Shown here piece by piece: positions 9,609 through 20,207 of a DNA stretch of 59,235 nucleotides. This DNA is from Clostridium ihumii AP5. GTDB lineage: Bacteria; Bacillota; Clostridia; Clostridiales; Clostridiaceae. Under the pieces are notes generated by a model. That model searched no databases. It was not told the origin of the DNA and worked only from the letters and a program-made list of their open reading frames with translations. Every line of letters begins with the position of its first letter. Positions within the stretch are counted from its first letter, which is position 1. The translations under genes were made by a program, and so were the position numbers. The DNA is taken from positions 1-59,235 of the forward strand of contig NZ_CCAT010000042.1 in assembly GCF_000612845.1 (NCBI RefSeq). Reading direction: 5' to 3'.

Positions 9609-9770
9609 TTATTTCATAAAAAACTATAATCCAATTTTATAATTTTTAAAGTTATTTTTATTTAATATTTTTTATATTATTTTACTTTATTGTAATCTAT
9701 TTGTATTATTTTATTAATTTCGCTTTGTTATAATTATTGTAGTTTAATAAAACATTAAAGGAGCAATAGC

Positions 9771-10475
9771 ATGGGGGATGGTGATTTATTTAAAAGTATA
9801 ATTATAACTATTCCAATAATGGTTTTAATTGTTATATTTTTGAAAAACAACATAAAAACTAAATATAAACCTTTATCCATAGTTGGATTGTTTATATTTA
9901 CTTTATTTATTTTGGCTATATTTTCAATAACAGGCATTTCACCTATGAGTGGATTTCATACAGATATTAGGTTAAAGGAAATATCCTTAATTCCATTTAA
10001 CGAATCTATAGGAATGATTTTAGACATTCCTAATTTAATGAAAACTGAACATATTTCAATTGGAATAGCAATTTTAGGTGTATGTTTAAATATAATAGGT
10101 AACATATTACTGTTTTGTCCAATAGGTTTCTTTTTACCATTATTATGGAATGATTTTAGAAAATTTTCAAAAACAGTTATATTTGGATTTTTAGTATCTT
10201 TAATAATTGAATGTTCTCAATTATTTTTAATTCGTACTACTGATATAGATGACTTAATATTTAATACTTTAGGTACAATGATTGGCTATTTATTTTTTAA
10301 AGTTTTTAAAAAATTATTTCCAAATTTCTCTAAAAAATTCACCTTACAATATAGTATCCAATCAAAAACAAATTCTAAATTATTACCTATACTTTGTTTT
10401 ATAGTTCCATACTTAATTATTGTATCGCTAGGTTTTTATCAGCGTTCTATATTAATATCCAATATAGGTAAATAA
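9771..10475 (+). CDS. VanZ family membrane protein
   Basis: 234 residues, one of few plus-strand genes here. AAGGAG lies 9 bases before the ATG. Five or so hydrophobic segments are visible (about 8-25, 35-60, 105-125, 130-150, 205-225), with the VanZ-like stretch NIIGNILLFCPIGFFLPLLW and a following SLIIECSQL...RTTDIDDLIFNTLG region. In the family, VanZ is linked to low-level teicoplanin resistance; most chromosomal homologues have unknown function. It is a single-gene unit ending at a bidirectional terminator. Confidence 0.85.
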   Translation: MGDGDLFKSIIITIPIMVLIVIFLKNNIKTKYKPLSIVGLFIFTLFILAIFSITGISPMSGFHTDIRLKEISLIPFNESIGMILDIPNLMKTEHISIGIAILGVCLNIIGNILLFCPIGFFLPLLWNDFRKFSKTVIFGFLVSLIIECSQLFLIRTTDIDDLIFNTLGTMIGYLFFKVFKKLFPNFSKKFTLQYSIQSKTNSKLLPILCFIVPYLIIVSLGFYQRSILISNIGK

Positions 10476-10546
10476 AATAGCTACTCTTATTATTAATATA
10501 AACTATCAAACTATCACTTTTATAAGTATTAAAACACTTATAATGA

Positions 10547-10583
10547 AAAGAGATTGAAAATCACTATATTTTCAATCTCTTTT
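10547..10583. terminator. Bidirectional terminator between VanZ and DUF434 genes
   Basis: aaagagattgaaaa / ttttcaatctcttt is a perfect 14-base stem with A and T runs on either side, between converging genes. Confidence 0.85.
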
Positions 10584-10590
10584 TATTATC

Positions 10591-11310
10591 TTAAATATAT
10601 AATTTACTAAAATCTATAACATTAAGTTCAATATTTAACTCCTTTAAAATTTTATCATTTAAATTATAAAAGCTTTTGCATTTATCTAATATAATAGCAT
10701 CACTAGATATGACATTTTCTTTTGTCTCTAATACTTTATCTACACCATTTATATTTTCCACTTCAACTTCAAAGTTTGCAAAAGATAATTCTTCTAATAT
10801 TTTCATTTTTAATCTACCTGAATTTGAAACTGGTGCATCTAAATAAAATATAGCCTTACTAATTTTATATTTTTCTAGCATATTTTTAATTAATTTAATA
10901 GCTACATAAGTTTTATCTATAACTGAATATGTACCTCTAAGTCCTGCTAAATCTCTTATAGTTCCATCCATAGACTTTATAACTATTGATTTAGACAATG
11001 CTACTTCTAATGTTATTATTGTATTAAATCCATCTATATGTACTATTTCACCTAATAAATCACACTTTATTTCCTTAGATTTTCTTAATGTAATATTTTC
11101 TTCTTTTGAAATACCTCTTACAAGTGCAAGTCTTTGTCTTTCAGATAAAAGATAATGATTTCCTACAAATGTAGATGCTCCTTTAATTTTATAATCTCTA
11201 TTTAAAAGATATAATAAATCTTCTCCAGCAATAATCAATTTATTAATACTTTCATCTGAAAACTCTTTTTCATCATTTAAAGCATATCCTCTTCTAATAT
11301 CTTTAGTCAT
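10591..11310 (-). CDS. DUF434 domain-containing protein
   Basis: About 239 residues. The start is taken at the ATG (MTKDIRRGYA) because AGGATATTTTT precedes it. The N-terminal half (RGYALNDEKEF, LLYLLNRDYKIKGASTFVGN, LLSERQRLALVRGIS) matches the DUF434 family; the C-terminal half resembles its usual partner domain with a DAPVSNSGRLK segment. Function unknown. It lies just after the ABC transporter gene and may share its transcript. Confidence 0.8.
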   Translation of the reverse strand: MTKDIRRGYALNDEKEFSDESINKLIIAGEDLLYLLNRDYKIKGASTFVGNHYLLSERQRLALVRGISKEENITLRKSKEIKCDLLGEIVHIDGFNTIITLEVALSKSIVIKSMDGTIRDLAGLRGTYSVIDKTYVAIKLIKNMLEKYKISKAIFYLDAPVSNSGRLKMKILEELSFANFEVEVENINGVDKVLETKENVISSDAIILDKCKSFYNLNDKILKELNIELNVIDFSKLYI

Positions 11311-11345
11311 AAAAATATCCTCCCATCCCAATTTTAAAAAACATT

Positions 11346-13718
11346 TTATTCTGATCTTAAAGCCTCTACAGGATCCTTTTTAGCTGCCATTTTGGCTGGA
11401 ATCATTCCACCTAACATAGTTAACGAAACACTTATAATTACAAGAAGTATTGCATGCATTGGATTAAGCTTTGCTACTGATTCTAACTGAGTCATATTGT
11501 AAATAATATTATTTATAGGAATTGTTAATAAGTATGCAATAATTATACCTAAAATTCCAGAGCATGTTCCAATTAAAAATGTTTCAGCATTGAAAACACG
11601 AGTAATATCTTTTTTACGAGCGCCTAAAGCTCTTAAAACTCCTATCTCTTTAGTTCTTTCAAGTACAGATATATAAGTTATAATGCCTATCATAATTAAA
11701 GAAACAACTAATGATATAGCTGCAAAGGCAATTAAAACTAATGTTATAGCATTCATAAGTCCACCTATTAAATCTGTAAATGTTTTAGCCATATCTGTAT
11801 ATATAACTGAATCTTCTTTGCTTTTTCCATTATTCCAGTTATTTAAATAATCTAACACTTCATCTTTATCATTAAAATCTTTTGGATAAATAGTAATTAG
11901 TGATGGTGTACCTATAGCACCAAAACTTGCAAGTACAGACTCCTTAGTTATAGGTGCTGATGCAATTTGACCACTTATCATTTGATTTACGTTCATCATA
12001 GGATTTACTGAATTATTCTCTAAAAATTTTTCACCAGTTAATACATTATAATTAACTTTTTTCTGTTCCTTAACTATTTCTGAGTTTTGTGCATTATCTA
12101 TGAACTTTATTGATAATTCATCTGAATGAGCTATTCCTACTGGAATTATATCGATTTTACTACTATCATTTGCCCTAATAACACCTACTATTTTTATAGT
12201 AATAGCATTTTTATTGTTATATAAATCTATTAAATTGCTAGGATTACTGTTTATAATAAACGTATCTCCTACTTTCTTGTAATAATCATTATTAAATATT
12301 ACTTTAAATTCTTTTCCTATAACATCATCAAAACTAACACTTTCTTTGCTTGAATCTATTCCAAGTTCATCTAAAATTGAATAATCTACTCTGTTCTTAT
12401 TATCCACAACCATAACTAAATCAGTAATTTCTCTAGGATATGAACCTTGTAATAAATTATAATTATTTTCTAAATAACTGTCACCATTGCTGTTTAAAGT
12501 ATCTGGATATGCTGAAAAGTTTATTAATGATTGATTTACAGGTTTTGAAATATCACCATCTAATCTTAATATATTCATATTTACAAGCCTTGTATATGAA
12601 ATTCCAGCAAGCAAATCAGAACTCATATTTTCTATATAATTTATATATTCATCTGAAAATATATTGGTATGTACCTCAATTCCTTCTAATGGATCATAGG
12701 GATATATAACCTTTTCTTTTACACTATCTTCATCTTTAGAAATACCAAGAAATTCATTTCTTTGTTCCTTCATAGACTCTACATCAACTTCTGAAGTGCT
12801 TTCTGTAATCATTATTGGAAAACCTGATAATGTGTTACTTTCAAATTCTGATATTTGTTTTTTAAATCCATTAGATAGTGATAATACTAAAGCTATACCT
12901 ATTATTCCAATACTTGATGCAAATGCTGTAAGTGCTGTTCTCCATTTTTTAGTTGCTATATTTCTTCCTGAGAGTTTTAATGCTGTTATAAAACTCATAC
13001 TTGTCTTTTTTAATTTGTAATCTTCATTTATAGCACTTTCACTTGCTTCATTACTGTCGGATATAACATTACCATCTTTAAATTCAACTATTCTATCTGC
13101 ATAATCTTTAGCAAGTTCTGGATTATGTGTAACCATAATTACAAGTTTTTCTTTTGCAATTTCTTTTATTATATCCATAATTTGAATACTTGTTTTTGTG
13201 TCTAGTGCACCTGTCGGCTCATCTGCTAGTATTATATCTGGGTCATTTGAAAGCGCTCTAGCTATTGCTACCCTTTGCATTTGTCCACCAGATAACTGAT
13301 TAGGTTTTTTATGTATATGTTCTTTTAGTCCAACTTTTTCTAGCACTTCAGTTGCCTTTTTATGCTTTTCTTCATTAGAAATTCCACTCAAAGTCATTCC
13401 CATTTCAACATTTTCCATAATACTAAGATGAGAAATTAAATTATAACTTTGAAAAATAAATCCTACGCTATTATTTCTATAGGCATCCCAGTCAGAATCT
13501 TTAAAATTCTTAGTTGATTTACCGTTTATAATCAAATCTCCATCATCATAATTGTCAAGACCGCCTACTATATTTAAACATGTAGTTTTCCCTGAACCAC
13601 TTGGTCCTAAAATTGCTACAAACTCCTTTTCTCTAAACTTTAAATTTATTCCATTAAGAGCTATTTGCTTAAAATCTCCAGTTGTATAACTTTTATAAAT
13701 ATTTTTTAACTCTAGCAT
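11346..13718 (-). CDS. MacB-like ABC transporter, ATPase fused to FtsX-type permease
   Basis: 790 residues. The N-terminal ATPase has Walker A GPSGSGKTT, signature LSGGQMQRVAIARAL and Walker B ILADEPTGALD. A membrane helix near 260-280 follows, then a large extracytoplasmic domain, and three C-terminal helices forming the FtsX/MacB permease core with ERTKEIGVLRALGARKKDI. Such proteins act by mechanotransmission, exporting or releasing peptides, lipoproteins or drugs. AGGAGATTTTTAT precedes the ATG. It follows a two-component system but a terminator separates them, so regulation by that system is likely but not shown. Substrate unknown. Confidence 0.85.
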   Translation of the reverse strand: MLELKNIYKSYTTGDFKQIALNGINLKFREKEFVAILGPSGSGKTTCLNIVGGLDNYDDGDLIINGKSTKNFKDSDWDAYRNNSVGFIFQSYNLISHLSIMENVEMGMTLSGISNEEKHKKATEVLEKVGLKEHIHKKPNQLSGGQMQRVAIARALSNDPDIILADEPTGALDTKTSIQIMDIIKEIAKEKLVIMVTHNPELAKDYADRIVEFKDGNVISDSNEASESAINEDYKLKKTSMSFITALKLSGRNIATKKWRTALTAFASSIGIIGIALVLSLSNGFKKQISEFESNTLSGFPIMITESTSEVDVESMKEQRNEFLGISKDEDSVKEKVIYPYDPLEGIEVHTNIFSDEYINYIENMSSDLLAGISYTRLVNMNILRLDGDISKPVNQSLINFSAYPDTLNSNGDSYLENNYNLLQGSYPREITDLVMVVDNKNRVDYSILDELGIDSSKESVSFDDVIGKEFKVIFNNDYYKKVGDTFIINSNPSNLIDLYNNKNAITIKIVGVIRANDSSKIDIIPVGIAHSDELSIKFIDNAQNSEIVKEQKKVNYNVLTGEKFLENNSVNPMMNVNQMISGQIASAPITKESVLASFGAIGTPSLITIYPKDFNDKDEVLDYLNNWNNGKSKEDSVIYTDMAKTFTDLIGGLMNAITLVLIAFAAISLVVSLIMIGIITYISVLERTKEIGVLRALGARKKDITRVFNAETFLIGTCSGILGIIIAYLLTIPINNIIYNMTQLESVAKLNPMHAILLVIISVSLTMLGGMIPAKMAAKKDPVEALRSE

Positions 13719-13820
13719 ATAAAAATCTCCTACCTTCTAATTTTCAAATTACATATAATAAGTATTTGTATTAGAATTTATTATTATGCTATATGAATTT
13801 ATAAAAAATAAAAAAATATC

Positions 13821-13875
13821 CAATTTATAGAACATCTAAGTTTTTTTATACAAACCTTAGCAGTTCTATAAATTG
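13821..13875 (-). terminator. Terminator between the kinase gene and the ABC gene
   Basis: caatttatagaac / gttctataaattg is a perfect 13-base stem with a second inner stem (cttaga / gctaagg on the minus strand). T-rich sequence follows on the minus strand. Confidence 0.75.
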
Positions 13876-13885
13876 AATAATAACG

Positions 13886-15253
13886 TTAACTTTCTAAAAC
13901 AAAACCTATTGAAAACTCTATTTTATTTTCATTAGATTTTGTATGTATAAATCCATTGTGTACTTTTACTATTTCATTAGTTATGGCAAGTCCTAATCCA
14001 CTACCTTCATCTTTTCTCGATTTATCCATTTTATATAATCTCTTAAATAAATCATTAATTTCATCTTTTGACATTTTAGTTTTTGATACATTGTTTATAG
14101 AAAAAACTCCATATTCCTTTTTATTTACTGTATTTCTTTGCAGTTTTATTTCTACTTCAGTATTTTCTTTTGAATATTTTAGTGCATTACTTATTAAATT
14201 ATCAATTGCTCGTGCTATAAGAATTGAATTTCCATAGGTATATATAGCATCATTTTCTAAAGCAACATTTAGATTTAAATGTTTTTCTTTAAAATATAGT
14301 TCCTCTCCATCTAATAATTGCATAATCATCTCATTTAGATTTATTTTGACCTTTTCTAACTCCATATCTTTAGAACATAGTTTAGTATAATCAAAAAAAT
14401 CATCTAACATATTCTTTAAATAAATTCCCTTTTTATTAATTATTGAAACATATCTTTCTAATTCCTCTTCATTTGAGTAAACCCTTTGTTCAAGCATTTT
14501 AGAATAGCCTAAAATTGTAGTTAATGGTGTCCTTAAATCATGTGAAATATTAGTTATAAACTCTTTTTCAGTCAAATCCTTATTTTCTAATTCTTTTGCC
14601 ATATAATTAATATCTTTTGCCAAAGAAGTCAGTTCATTATTATACTTTAAATTTACTCTATTAGATAAATTTCCAGTTGCTATTTTTCTAACATCTTTAC
14701 TTATATTGTTTATATATTTAATTCTTCCATTAATAAAAATTAAAAATATCATAAAGGATATTACAATTAAAAGTCCAAACATTAACTTATCATCATATAT
14801 ATTGTTTTCATTTAAATACACTATATATCTATCTTTATTTAATTTCATTACATTAGTTGCCATAAATTTATATTCATTAACTACTAAATATGTTCCCTCA
14901 CCTTTATCTAAATTAAACTTATATATTTTAAATTTTCCGTTAGATTTTTTTACTACTCCTTCATTGTCAACAATAAATATTCTATTTATAAAGGAGCTCT
15001 CTGGTGTCATTTTCTCTAATCTTTTTATATTTTCACAAACTACCTCTTCATTGCCATCTTCTATGTGCAATTGATTTTTTATCATATTTAATTCACTTGT
15101 GTTTCTTTCATTTGCTAAACTTATTAACTTATCTTCAGTATAAAATATATTTTTGTAGAGGTTAGACAATAAAGCTGAAAAAATGAAACCTAATATAATT
15201 GAAATAATTATTCGTACAACTATTTCTCCTTTTAAATTAAATAATTTTTTCAA
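13886..15253 (-). CDS. Membrane sensor histidine kinase
   Basis: 455 residues from a TTG that overlaps the response regulator gene by 17 bases. Order: membrane helix (about 12-30), extracytoplasmic sensor region (about 30-155), second membrane helix (about 158-175), HAMP linker (IATGNLSNRVNLKYNNELTS), dimerisation helix with phospho-acceptor histidine in FITNISHDLRTPLTTILGYS, and an ATPase domain with the G2 box EGSGLGLAI. It is the partner of the adjacent OmpR-type regulator. The sensed signal is unknown; neighbouring ABC genes suggest envelope or peptide stress. Confidence 0.9.
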   Translation of the reverse strand: MKKLFNLKGEIVVRIIISIILGFIFSALLSNLYKNIFYTEDKLISLANERNTSELNMIKNQLHIEDGNEEVVCENIKRLEKMTPESSFINRIFIVDNEGVVKKSNGKFKIYKFNLDKGEGTYLVVNEYKFMATNVMKLNKDRYIVYLNENNIYDDKLMFGLLIVISFMIFLIFINGRIKYINNISKDVRKIATGNLSNRVNLKYNNELTSLAKDINYMAKELENKDLTEKEFITNISHDLRTPLTTILGYSKMLEQRVYSNEEELERYVSIINKKGIYLKNMLDDFFDYTKLCSKDMELEKVKINLNEMIMQLLDGEELYFKEKHLNLNVALENDAIYTYGNSILIARAIDNLISNALKYSKENTEVEIKLQRNTVNKKEYGVFSINNVSKTKMSKDEINDLFKRLYKMDKSRKDEGSGLGLAITNEIVKVHNGFIHTKSNENKIEFSIGFVLES

Positions 15254-15926
15254 CTTTATACCCCACTCCCCATATAGTTTTAATATACTTAGAGTCTTTT
15301 ACTGTGTCATTTAATTTTTCCCTTAAATTTCTAATATGAGTAATCACAGAATTATCATTTTCTAAATATTTTTCATTCCAAACTAAATTATATATAACTT
15401 CTGAAGTATAAACTCTTCCTTGGTTTTCCATAAGTAAAACTAAAATATCAAACTCTTTCTTTGTTAACTTTAATTCACTTTTATCCTTCAAAACTTTATA
15501 CTCATATTTTTTTATAATTATATCTTTATATTTTATTATTGAACTATCTTCAGCTAATATAACTTCACTTCTTCTTAAAATAGCTTTAATTCTTAAATTT
15601 AATTCTACTAAATCGAAAGGCTTAACTATATAATCATCACATCCTTTTTTAAACCCAATAACTTTATCCATTTGATGCCCTTTAGCTGTTAACATAATTA
15701 CAGGCACATTTGAAAATTCTCTAATCTTTGATAAAACTTCATAACCATCCATCTTAGGCATCATTACGTCTAACATAATAAGATTTATATCATTTTCTTT
15801 AAAAATAATTATGCCTTCTTCACCATCATTTCCTATAAATACTTCATAATCTTCCTTCTTTAAATATTCTTTTATCATAAGTGCTATATCTATATCATCT
15901 TCAATTATCAAAAGCTTCTTCTTCAA
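15237..15926 (-). CDS. OmpR/PhoB-family response regulator
   Basis: 229 residues. The receiver domain (1-120) has acidic residues in IIEDD, the phospho-acceptor aspartate in LIMLDVMMPKMDGYE near residue 53, and the switch lysine in YIVKPFD. A winged helix follows from about 130 (ELKLTKKEFDILVLLMENQG). GGAGG precedes a TTG start. It is first in a two-gene operon with the kinase. Probable targets are its own operon and one or both neighbouring ABC systems (inference from context). Confidence 0.92.
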   Translation of the reverse strand: MKKKLLIIEDDIDIALMIKEYLKKEDYEVFIGNDGEEGIIIFKENDINLIMLDVMMPKMDGYEVLSKIREFSNVPVIMLTAKGHQMDKVIGFKKGCDDYIVKPFDLVELNLRIKAILRRSEVILAEDSSIIKYKDIIIKKYEYKVLKDKSELKLTKKEFDILVLLMENQGRVYTSEVIYNLVWNEKYLENDNSVITHIRNLREKLNDTVKDSKYIKTIWGVGYKVEKII

Positions 15927-15943
15927 TTTCTAAAACCTCCTAC

Positions 15944-16216
15944 ATATGGTTCTAAGTTCAAATTTAAAATAATATCTTTATCAAATTATACTATTAACAT
16001 TAGCGTTTATCCCTATTTTTATATTTGGACCAAGTAAGAAGTAAGAGTGAAAAGTTAAAAGTGATGGTTGATATTACTCACTTCATTCCTAATATCTAAA
16101 AATAGAAATACCTAAAAACTATGTTTTCAACTAATTAGAAACTCAATTTTAATATTCACTTTTAATTAGAATTATCACTTGAAACATGAATAATTTAACT
16201 TTATAACCCTATAGTT
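15944..16216 (+). repeat. TATAGGG-ended intergenic repeat, type A
   Basis: Starts ggttctaagttcaaatttaa and ends near gaataatttaactttataaccctata. Internal blocks (tttggaccaagtaa, gatggttgatattactcact, ttcctaatatctaaaaatag) recur in the copies at 19253 and 58977. No coding potential. It fills the gap between the response regulator and the permease gene. Confidence 0.65.
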
Positions 16217-16235
16217 TATATACATTATTATAATC

Positions 16236-18572
16236 TTAGTATTCTTCTCTAAGCAAAGTGAGTTCTTTCTTTTTTACTATTTTTCTTATTGGTAAAATAA
16301 AAGATATGAATGCTATGATTATAGAAACAATAATATTTAAGACTATTATATTTAAACTTACTTTTCCACTACTATTAATTAATAGCTTAAAAAACATATT
16401 AATACCAATACTATAAATTCCTATTGATAATGTTGAGCTGAAACAAATCAAAAGTAAGATTTTTATAGCTTGTACTTTTATTATAGATAATTTTCCAAAA
16501 CCTAATGTTATTAACATTTCTTCATCTTTTTCATCTTTATTACAATTCATACATACCATATTAATATTGAATAGTACAGTTCCAAAGATACATATTACTG
16601 ATAAAATTCTAAACATCCTTAGAAATCTTCCCATATCCATTGCAAATTTTTCACCTACATCATTGATACTTAATACAATGCTATTATTTAATTTTTCTAT
16701 AAAATCATCACTTTTAGACTTAACTAAGTAATTTACTTCATCTCCAAATTCTACATTTTCCTTTAATATTGAAGATGTATTTATTCCACCACTTTTATAT
16801 ACACCTTTTATCTTTTCTTTTATGATGCCTTTGCTTGTTTCTATTTCCAAAACATCACCAATATCAAGCATATTTCGCTCTCGCATCTCATCTGAAATTA
16901 TTACTCCCTCTTCACCTTCAAAAAGATTATCACCCATAATTATGTTATATTTTAATTTATAATCATTCTTATCAATTTCACTTATATACAAATTTTTATA
17001 CATACTATTAAAATTGTTATTTTTCACTTTTCCACTTATACTTGAAGCTTTAATATACCCATTTATATTATAATCTTTTAAAATTTTTTCTATATTATCA
17101 TAATCTTTACTTTCTATATAATAATCATAAGGTAAACTTTCTTCTAATGAAGACTGAAAGTTACATTTAATAGAGTCTTCTAAATTAAAACCTATTAATA
17201 TAACGCATAATGTAAGAGTTAAGCTCATAACTATAAGTACAAATGAAAAGAATCTGTTTTTTATAGATTTTACACTATACATTATAATAGAATTTCTAAA
17301 CTTAATCCTAGATAATATTTTTATCATTAAAGATATTATACCTAAAAAAATTAATATAACTAAAACAACCAAAATACTACTACCTAAATTTTCTACACTA
17401 TTAAAATAATTTGAATATATAACTAAAAGTAATGGAATAGTGATTATAGTAGTTATTCCTATTTTCTTACTTTGCTTTTTAATATATTTTTCATCTTCTC
17501 TTAATACACACATTGAACTTATACCTTTTAAAATATTCATTGCTATATTGACCAATATGAAAAACACTACAATATTAAAAAACATACCTTTTAATATTAA
17601 ATTAATTCTTTCTATATTAATACCGCTTACAATTACTCCACACCATCTTAGTATTAAATTTGAACCATAATAACTTAAAAATGCACTCATTATAATTGGC
17701 ACTAATATTAAAAATAACATTTCTAATAACAATGATTTTTTTATATCTTTTGTATCTATAGATATTACTTTTAAAATTGCAATATCTTTTTTTCTTTTTA
17801 AAATAATCATTACAACAAAACTTATTATAGTTAAGCTTGAAAATATATAACTAACGGTACTTAAAATTCCCAGTGTAGTTTTTTGCACAGATATTTCACT
17901 TTTCATTTCATTCCTTTTATCTTGTATTGTTGTATAAATATTAGAATCATCTATTTCTAATAAATCACCTTTTAATTTTTCACCATTTTTACCCTCTATA
18001 TTGATAACTTTTTTTCCTAATATTTTATCTAACTTATCATTACTTTGAACCTTACCATATCCAAGTAATTCTGTATCCCTATCTACACCACTAGAAACTT
18101 CCTCAATATTTTTAACTTTATATTCAAAGACACCATTACCTTGAGTATCAAATTTAACAGAATCACCCACTCTTACATTTAAAACTTTAGCTAAAGTTCT
18201 TTGAAGTATTATCTCATCATCATTCAATGAATAATCTCCAATTACAACATTTCCCATTATTTTATTAGAATCCTTTTTGTAATAACAGTTTATAATATTT
18301 GATGTTTCTACTTTTACTCCTTCATTTCTTAATGCTAATAATTTTTCATCAAACTCTTTTTGTGGGTTTTCACCAACATTTATATTTAAATCTCCACCAT
18401 TTATAATTTCTATATTACTTTCTATATACTTTTCATTTTCTAAATTAACTTGAGGTATAATAAGAGAAATGCTTACAGCTATTAAAATTGATATCATAGT
18501 AAATATGTAAAGTACTTTTTCCTTGTTAATTTTCTTTATATTATATAATTTAAATATTTCTATCCACTTCAT
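16236..18572 (-). CDS. FtsX/MacB-type ABC transporter permease
   Basis: About 778 residues. An N-terminal helix near 22-42 is followed by a large outside domain, a first FtsX block (helices about 240-360), two central helices, a second outside domain and a C-terminal FtsX block (helices about 655-770). This duplicated layout is typical of the long permeases paired with a separate MacB-type ATPase. It overlaps the end of the ATPase gene, so the two are translationally coupled. The start is uncertain: ATG at 18584 or 18572; the latter has GGTGAG upstream. Substrate unknown. Confidence 0.82.
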   Translation of the reverse strand: MKWIEIFKLYNIKKINKEKVLYIFTMISILIAVSISLIIPQVNLENEKYIESNIEIINGGDLNINVGENPQKEFDEKLLALRNEGVKVETSNIINCYYKKDSNKIMGNVVIGDYSLNDDEIILQRTLAKVLNVRVGDSVKFDTQGNGVFEYKVKNIEEVSSGVDRDTELLGYGKVQSNDKLDKILGKKVINIEGKNGEKLKGDLLEIDDSNIYTTIQDKRNEMKSEISVQKTTLGILSTVSYIFSSLTIISFVVMIILKRKKDIAILKVISIDTKDIKKSLLLEMLFLILVPIIMSAFLSYYGSNLILRWCGVIVSGINIERINLILKGMFFNIVVFFILVNIAMNILKGISSMCVLREDEKYIKKQSKKIGITTIITIPLLLVIYSNYFNSVENLGSSILVVLVILIFLGIISLMIKILSRIKFRNSIIMYSVKSIKNRFFSFVLIVMSLTLTLCVILIGFNLEDSIKCNFQSSLEESLPYDYYIESKDYDNIEKILKDYNINGYIKASSISGKVKNNNFNSMYKNLYISEIDKNDYKLKYNIIMGDNLFEGEEGVIISDEMRERNMLDIGDVLEIETSKGIIKEKIKGVYKSGGINTSSILKENVEFGDEVNYLVKSKSDDFIEKLNNSIVLSINDVGEKFAMDMGRFLRMFRILSVICIFGTVLFNINMVCMNCNKDEKDEEMLITLGFGKLSIIKVQAIKILLLICFSSTLSIGIYSIGINMFFKLLINSSGKVSLNIIVLNIIVSIIIAFISFILPIRKIVKKKELTLLREEY

Positions 18573-19227
18573 ATATCTCACCATCTTTCAAATAAATTCT
18601 TCTTTCTCCTAGCCTTCCAATTTCTTCATCATGAGTAACTATAATAAGTATACACTTTGTCTCATTTTTTATATTTATTAATAAATCCATTATTTTTTTA
18701 CTATTAGTTGAATCTAATGCTCCTGTTGGCTCATCACATAATATTACCTTTGGACTATTAACTAATGCTCTAACTATAGAAACCCTTTGTGCTTCTCCAC
18801 CAGACAAGGATAAAATATTTGCATTATATTTCTTTGAAAGCCCTACTTTATCTAGTAATTCTTTTGCTTTTATGCTTTTTTCTTTATAACTTTCTTTTGT
18901 ATTCATAGCTATTATTAAATTTTCAACTGGTGACAAACAAGATATTAGATTATGATTTTGAAAAATTAAACCTATATTATTTCTTCTATATAAATTTAAT
19001 AATTTCTCATTTTTAAAATTAATCTCATTATCATCATAATAAAACTCTCCACTACTTGGCTTTGTAAGTAAGCCAAGTATTTGTAATAATGTTGACTTTC
19101 CTCCACCAGATGGACCCATAATAGTTATAAAATCATTACCGCCAACTTCTAAACTAACATTTTTTAATACACTTTGACTTTTATCTTCAAAATAAAAATC
19201 TTTACATAAATTTTTTACACTTATCAT
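18550..19227 (-). CDS. MacB/LolD-type ABC transporter ATPase
   Basis: About 225 residues from an ATG after AGGATGTGAAGAA. Walker A GPSGGGKSTLLQILG, signature LSGGEAQRVSIVRAL and Walker B ILCDEPTGALD are intact, with the switch histidine in IIVTHDEEIG. It is the energy subunit for the overlapping permease. A type A repeat lies immediately upstream, so its promoter may be inside or just beyond that repeat. Confidence 0.9.
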   Translation of the reverse strand: MISVKNLCKDFYFEDKSQSVLKNVSLEVGGNDFITIMGPSGGGKSTLLQILGLLTKPSSGEFYYDDNEINFKNEKLLNLYRRNNIGLIFQNHNLISCLSPVENLIIAMNTKESYKEKSIKAKELLDKVGLSKKYNANILSLSGGEAQRVSIVRALVNSPKVILCDEPTGALDSTNSKKIMDLLINIKNETKCILIIVTHDEEIGRLGERRIYLKDGEIYEVDRNI

Positions 19228-19252
19228 TTCTTCACATCCTAATTTAAATTGT

Positions 19253-19589
19253 ATAAGGTTCCAAATTGAAAGTAATCCCTTTATCAAATGATACTATTAA
19301 TTTTACAATTTATTCTATTATCATGTTTGGAACCAATTAACAGTTAACGATTAACAATGATGGTTAATATTATTCACTTCGTTCTTAATATTTATGAATA
19401 GAAACACCTAAAAACTACGTTTTTATATTGTTTTCAATTAATTTGCTTAGCAAATTATCATAAAAATTGATTCAAATAAACTGAGACTTCAGTTTTATCC
19501 TTCATTGTTAATTTTTGTACTATACTTTGAATTGATCTTTCTCAATTAGAATACGAACAATTTCATTTTTCAATTTGAAACCCTATATT
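19253..19589 (+). repeat. TATAGGG-ended intergenic repeat, type A (long copy)
   Basis: Begins ggttccaaattgaaagtaat and ends tttcaatttgaaaccctata. It shares tttggaacca, gatggttaatattattcact and aaacacctaaaaactacgtt with the copies at 15944 and 58977. Noncoding. It occupies most of the 19228-19751 gap; the remainder before the plus-strand gene is AT-rich. Confidence 0.7.
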
Positions 19590-19751
19590 TACAATTTTAA
19601 ATTCCAAATCTCTAGAAATAATGCTTAAAATATAAAGAAAAAATAAAGTTTTAAAATATTCAAATAGAAACATTATATTTCATTTTTCATAAAATAAAGT
19701 ATAACTTAATAAATATTAGGTTAAATTTTTTGTGTGGGAGAGTATTGTAAT

Positions 19752-20195
19752 ATGGACATATGTAAGTACACACCCCTTTCAATGAGTAAAATTTTATGTG
19801 TTTTAAAATCTCAAAAGATTTGTAATTTAGGTACAATGAGCTTAAATAACCTTGAAATTGTTCCAATGTGGTATGTATTTGATTATAAAAATAGTAAATT
19901 AACTTTCTATTTTATAAGTGGAACTAATGGTGAAAAAATGGATAACATGAAAGACACAGGAATTGTATGTGTTTCTATAAATAAATGCTATAAGAAATGC
20001 TGTAACGAAGTTTATAACTCTATTGTTGCCAACGGTAATGCTACCATTATCAAAAACTCTTCTGAAAAAACTTATATATTAAATAAATTCAAAGAAAAAT
20101 ATGGCACTAACAATTGTTACTTTGATGAATGTGCTATAAATAAATTAGACTATATAAAAGTAGATGTTTACGAAGTAACTGGTAGAGCATATTAA
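19752..20195 (+). CDS. Pyridoxamine 5-phosphate oxidase-fold flavin-binding protein
   Basis: 147 residues from an ATG preceded by GGGAGAG. A split-barrel flavin-binding fold is suggested by KICNLGTMSLNNLEIVPMWY, FYFISGTNGEKMDNMKD and the final strand DYIKVDVYEVTGRAY. It is cysteine-rich, including a CYKKCC cluster, which is unusual for the family. Substrate unknown; related proteins bind FMN or F420. Single-gene unit closed by a terminator. Confidence 0.75.
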   Translation: MDICKYTPLSMSKILCVLKSQKICNLGTMSLNNLEIVPMWYVFDYKNSKLTFYFISGTNGEKMDNMKDTGIVCVSINKCYKKCCNEVYNSIVANGNATIIKNSSEKTYILNKFKEKYGTNNCYFDECAINKLDYIKVDVYEVTGRAY

Positions 20196-20207
20196 ATTTA
20201 AACTATT

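Noticed and set aside
11346-19227. The two ABC systems and the two-component pair as LanFEG immunity and LanRK
   Set aside because: They lie 6-24 kb from the lanthipeptide operon with unrelated genes and a terminator between, and are MacB/FtsX-type rather than LanFEG-type.
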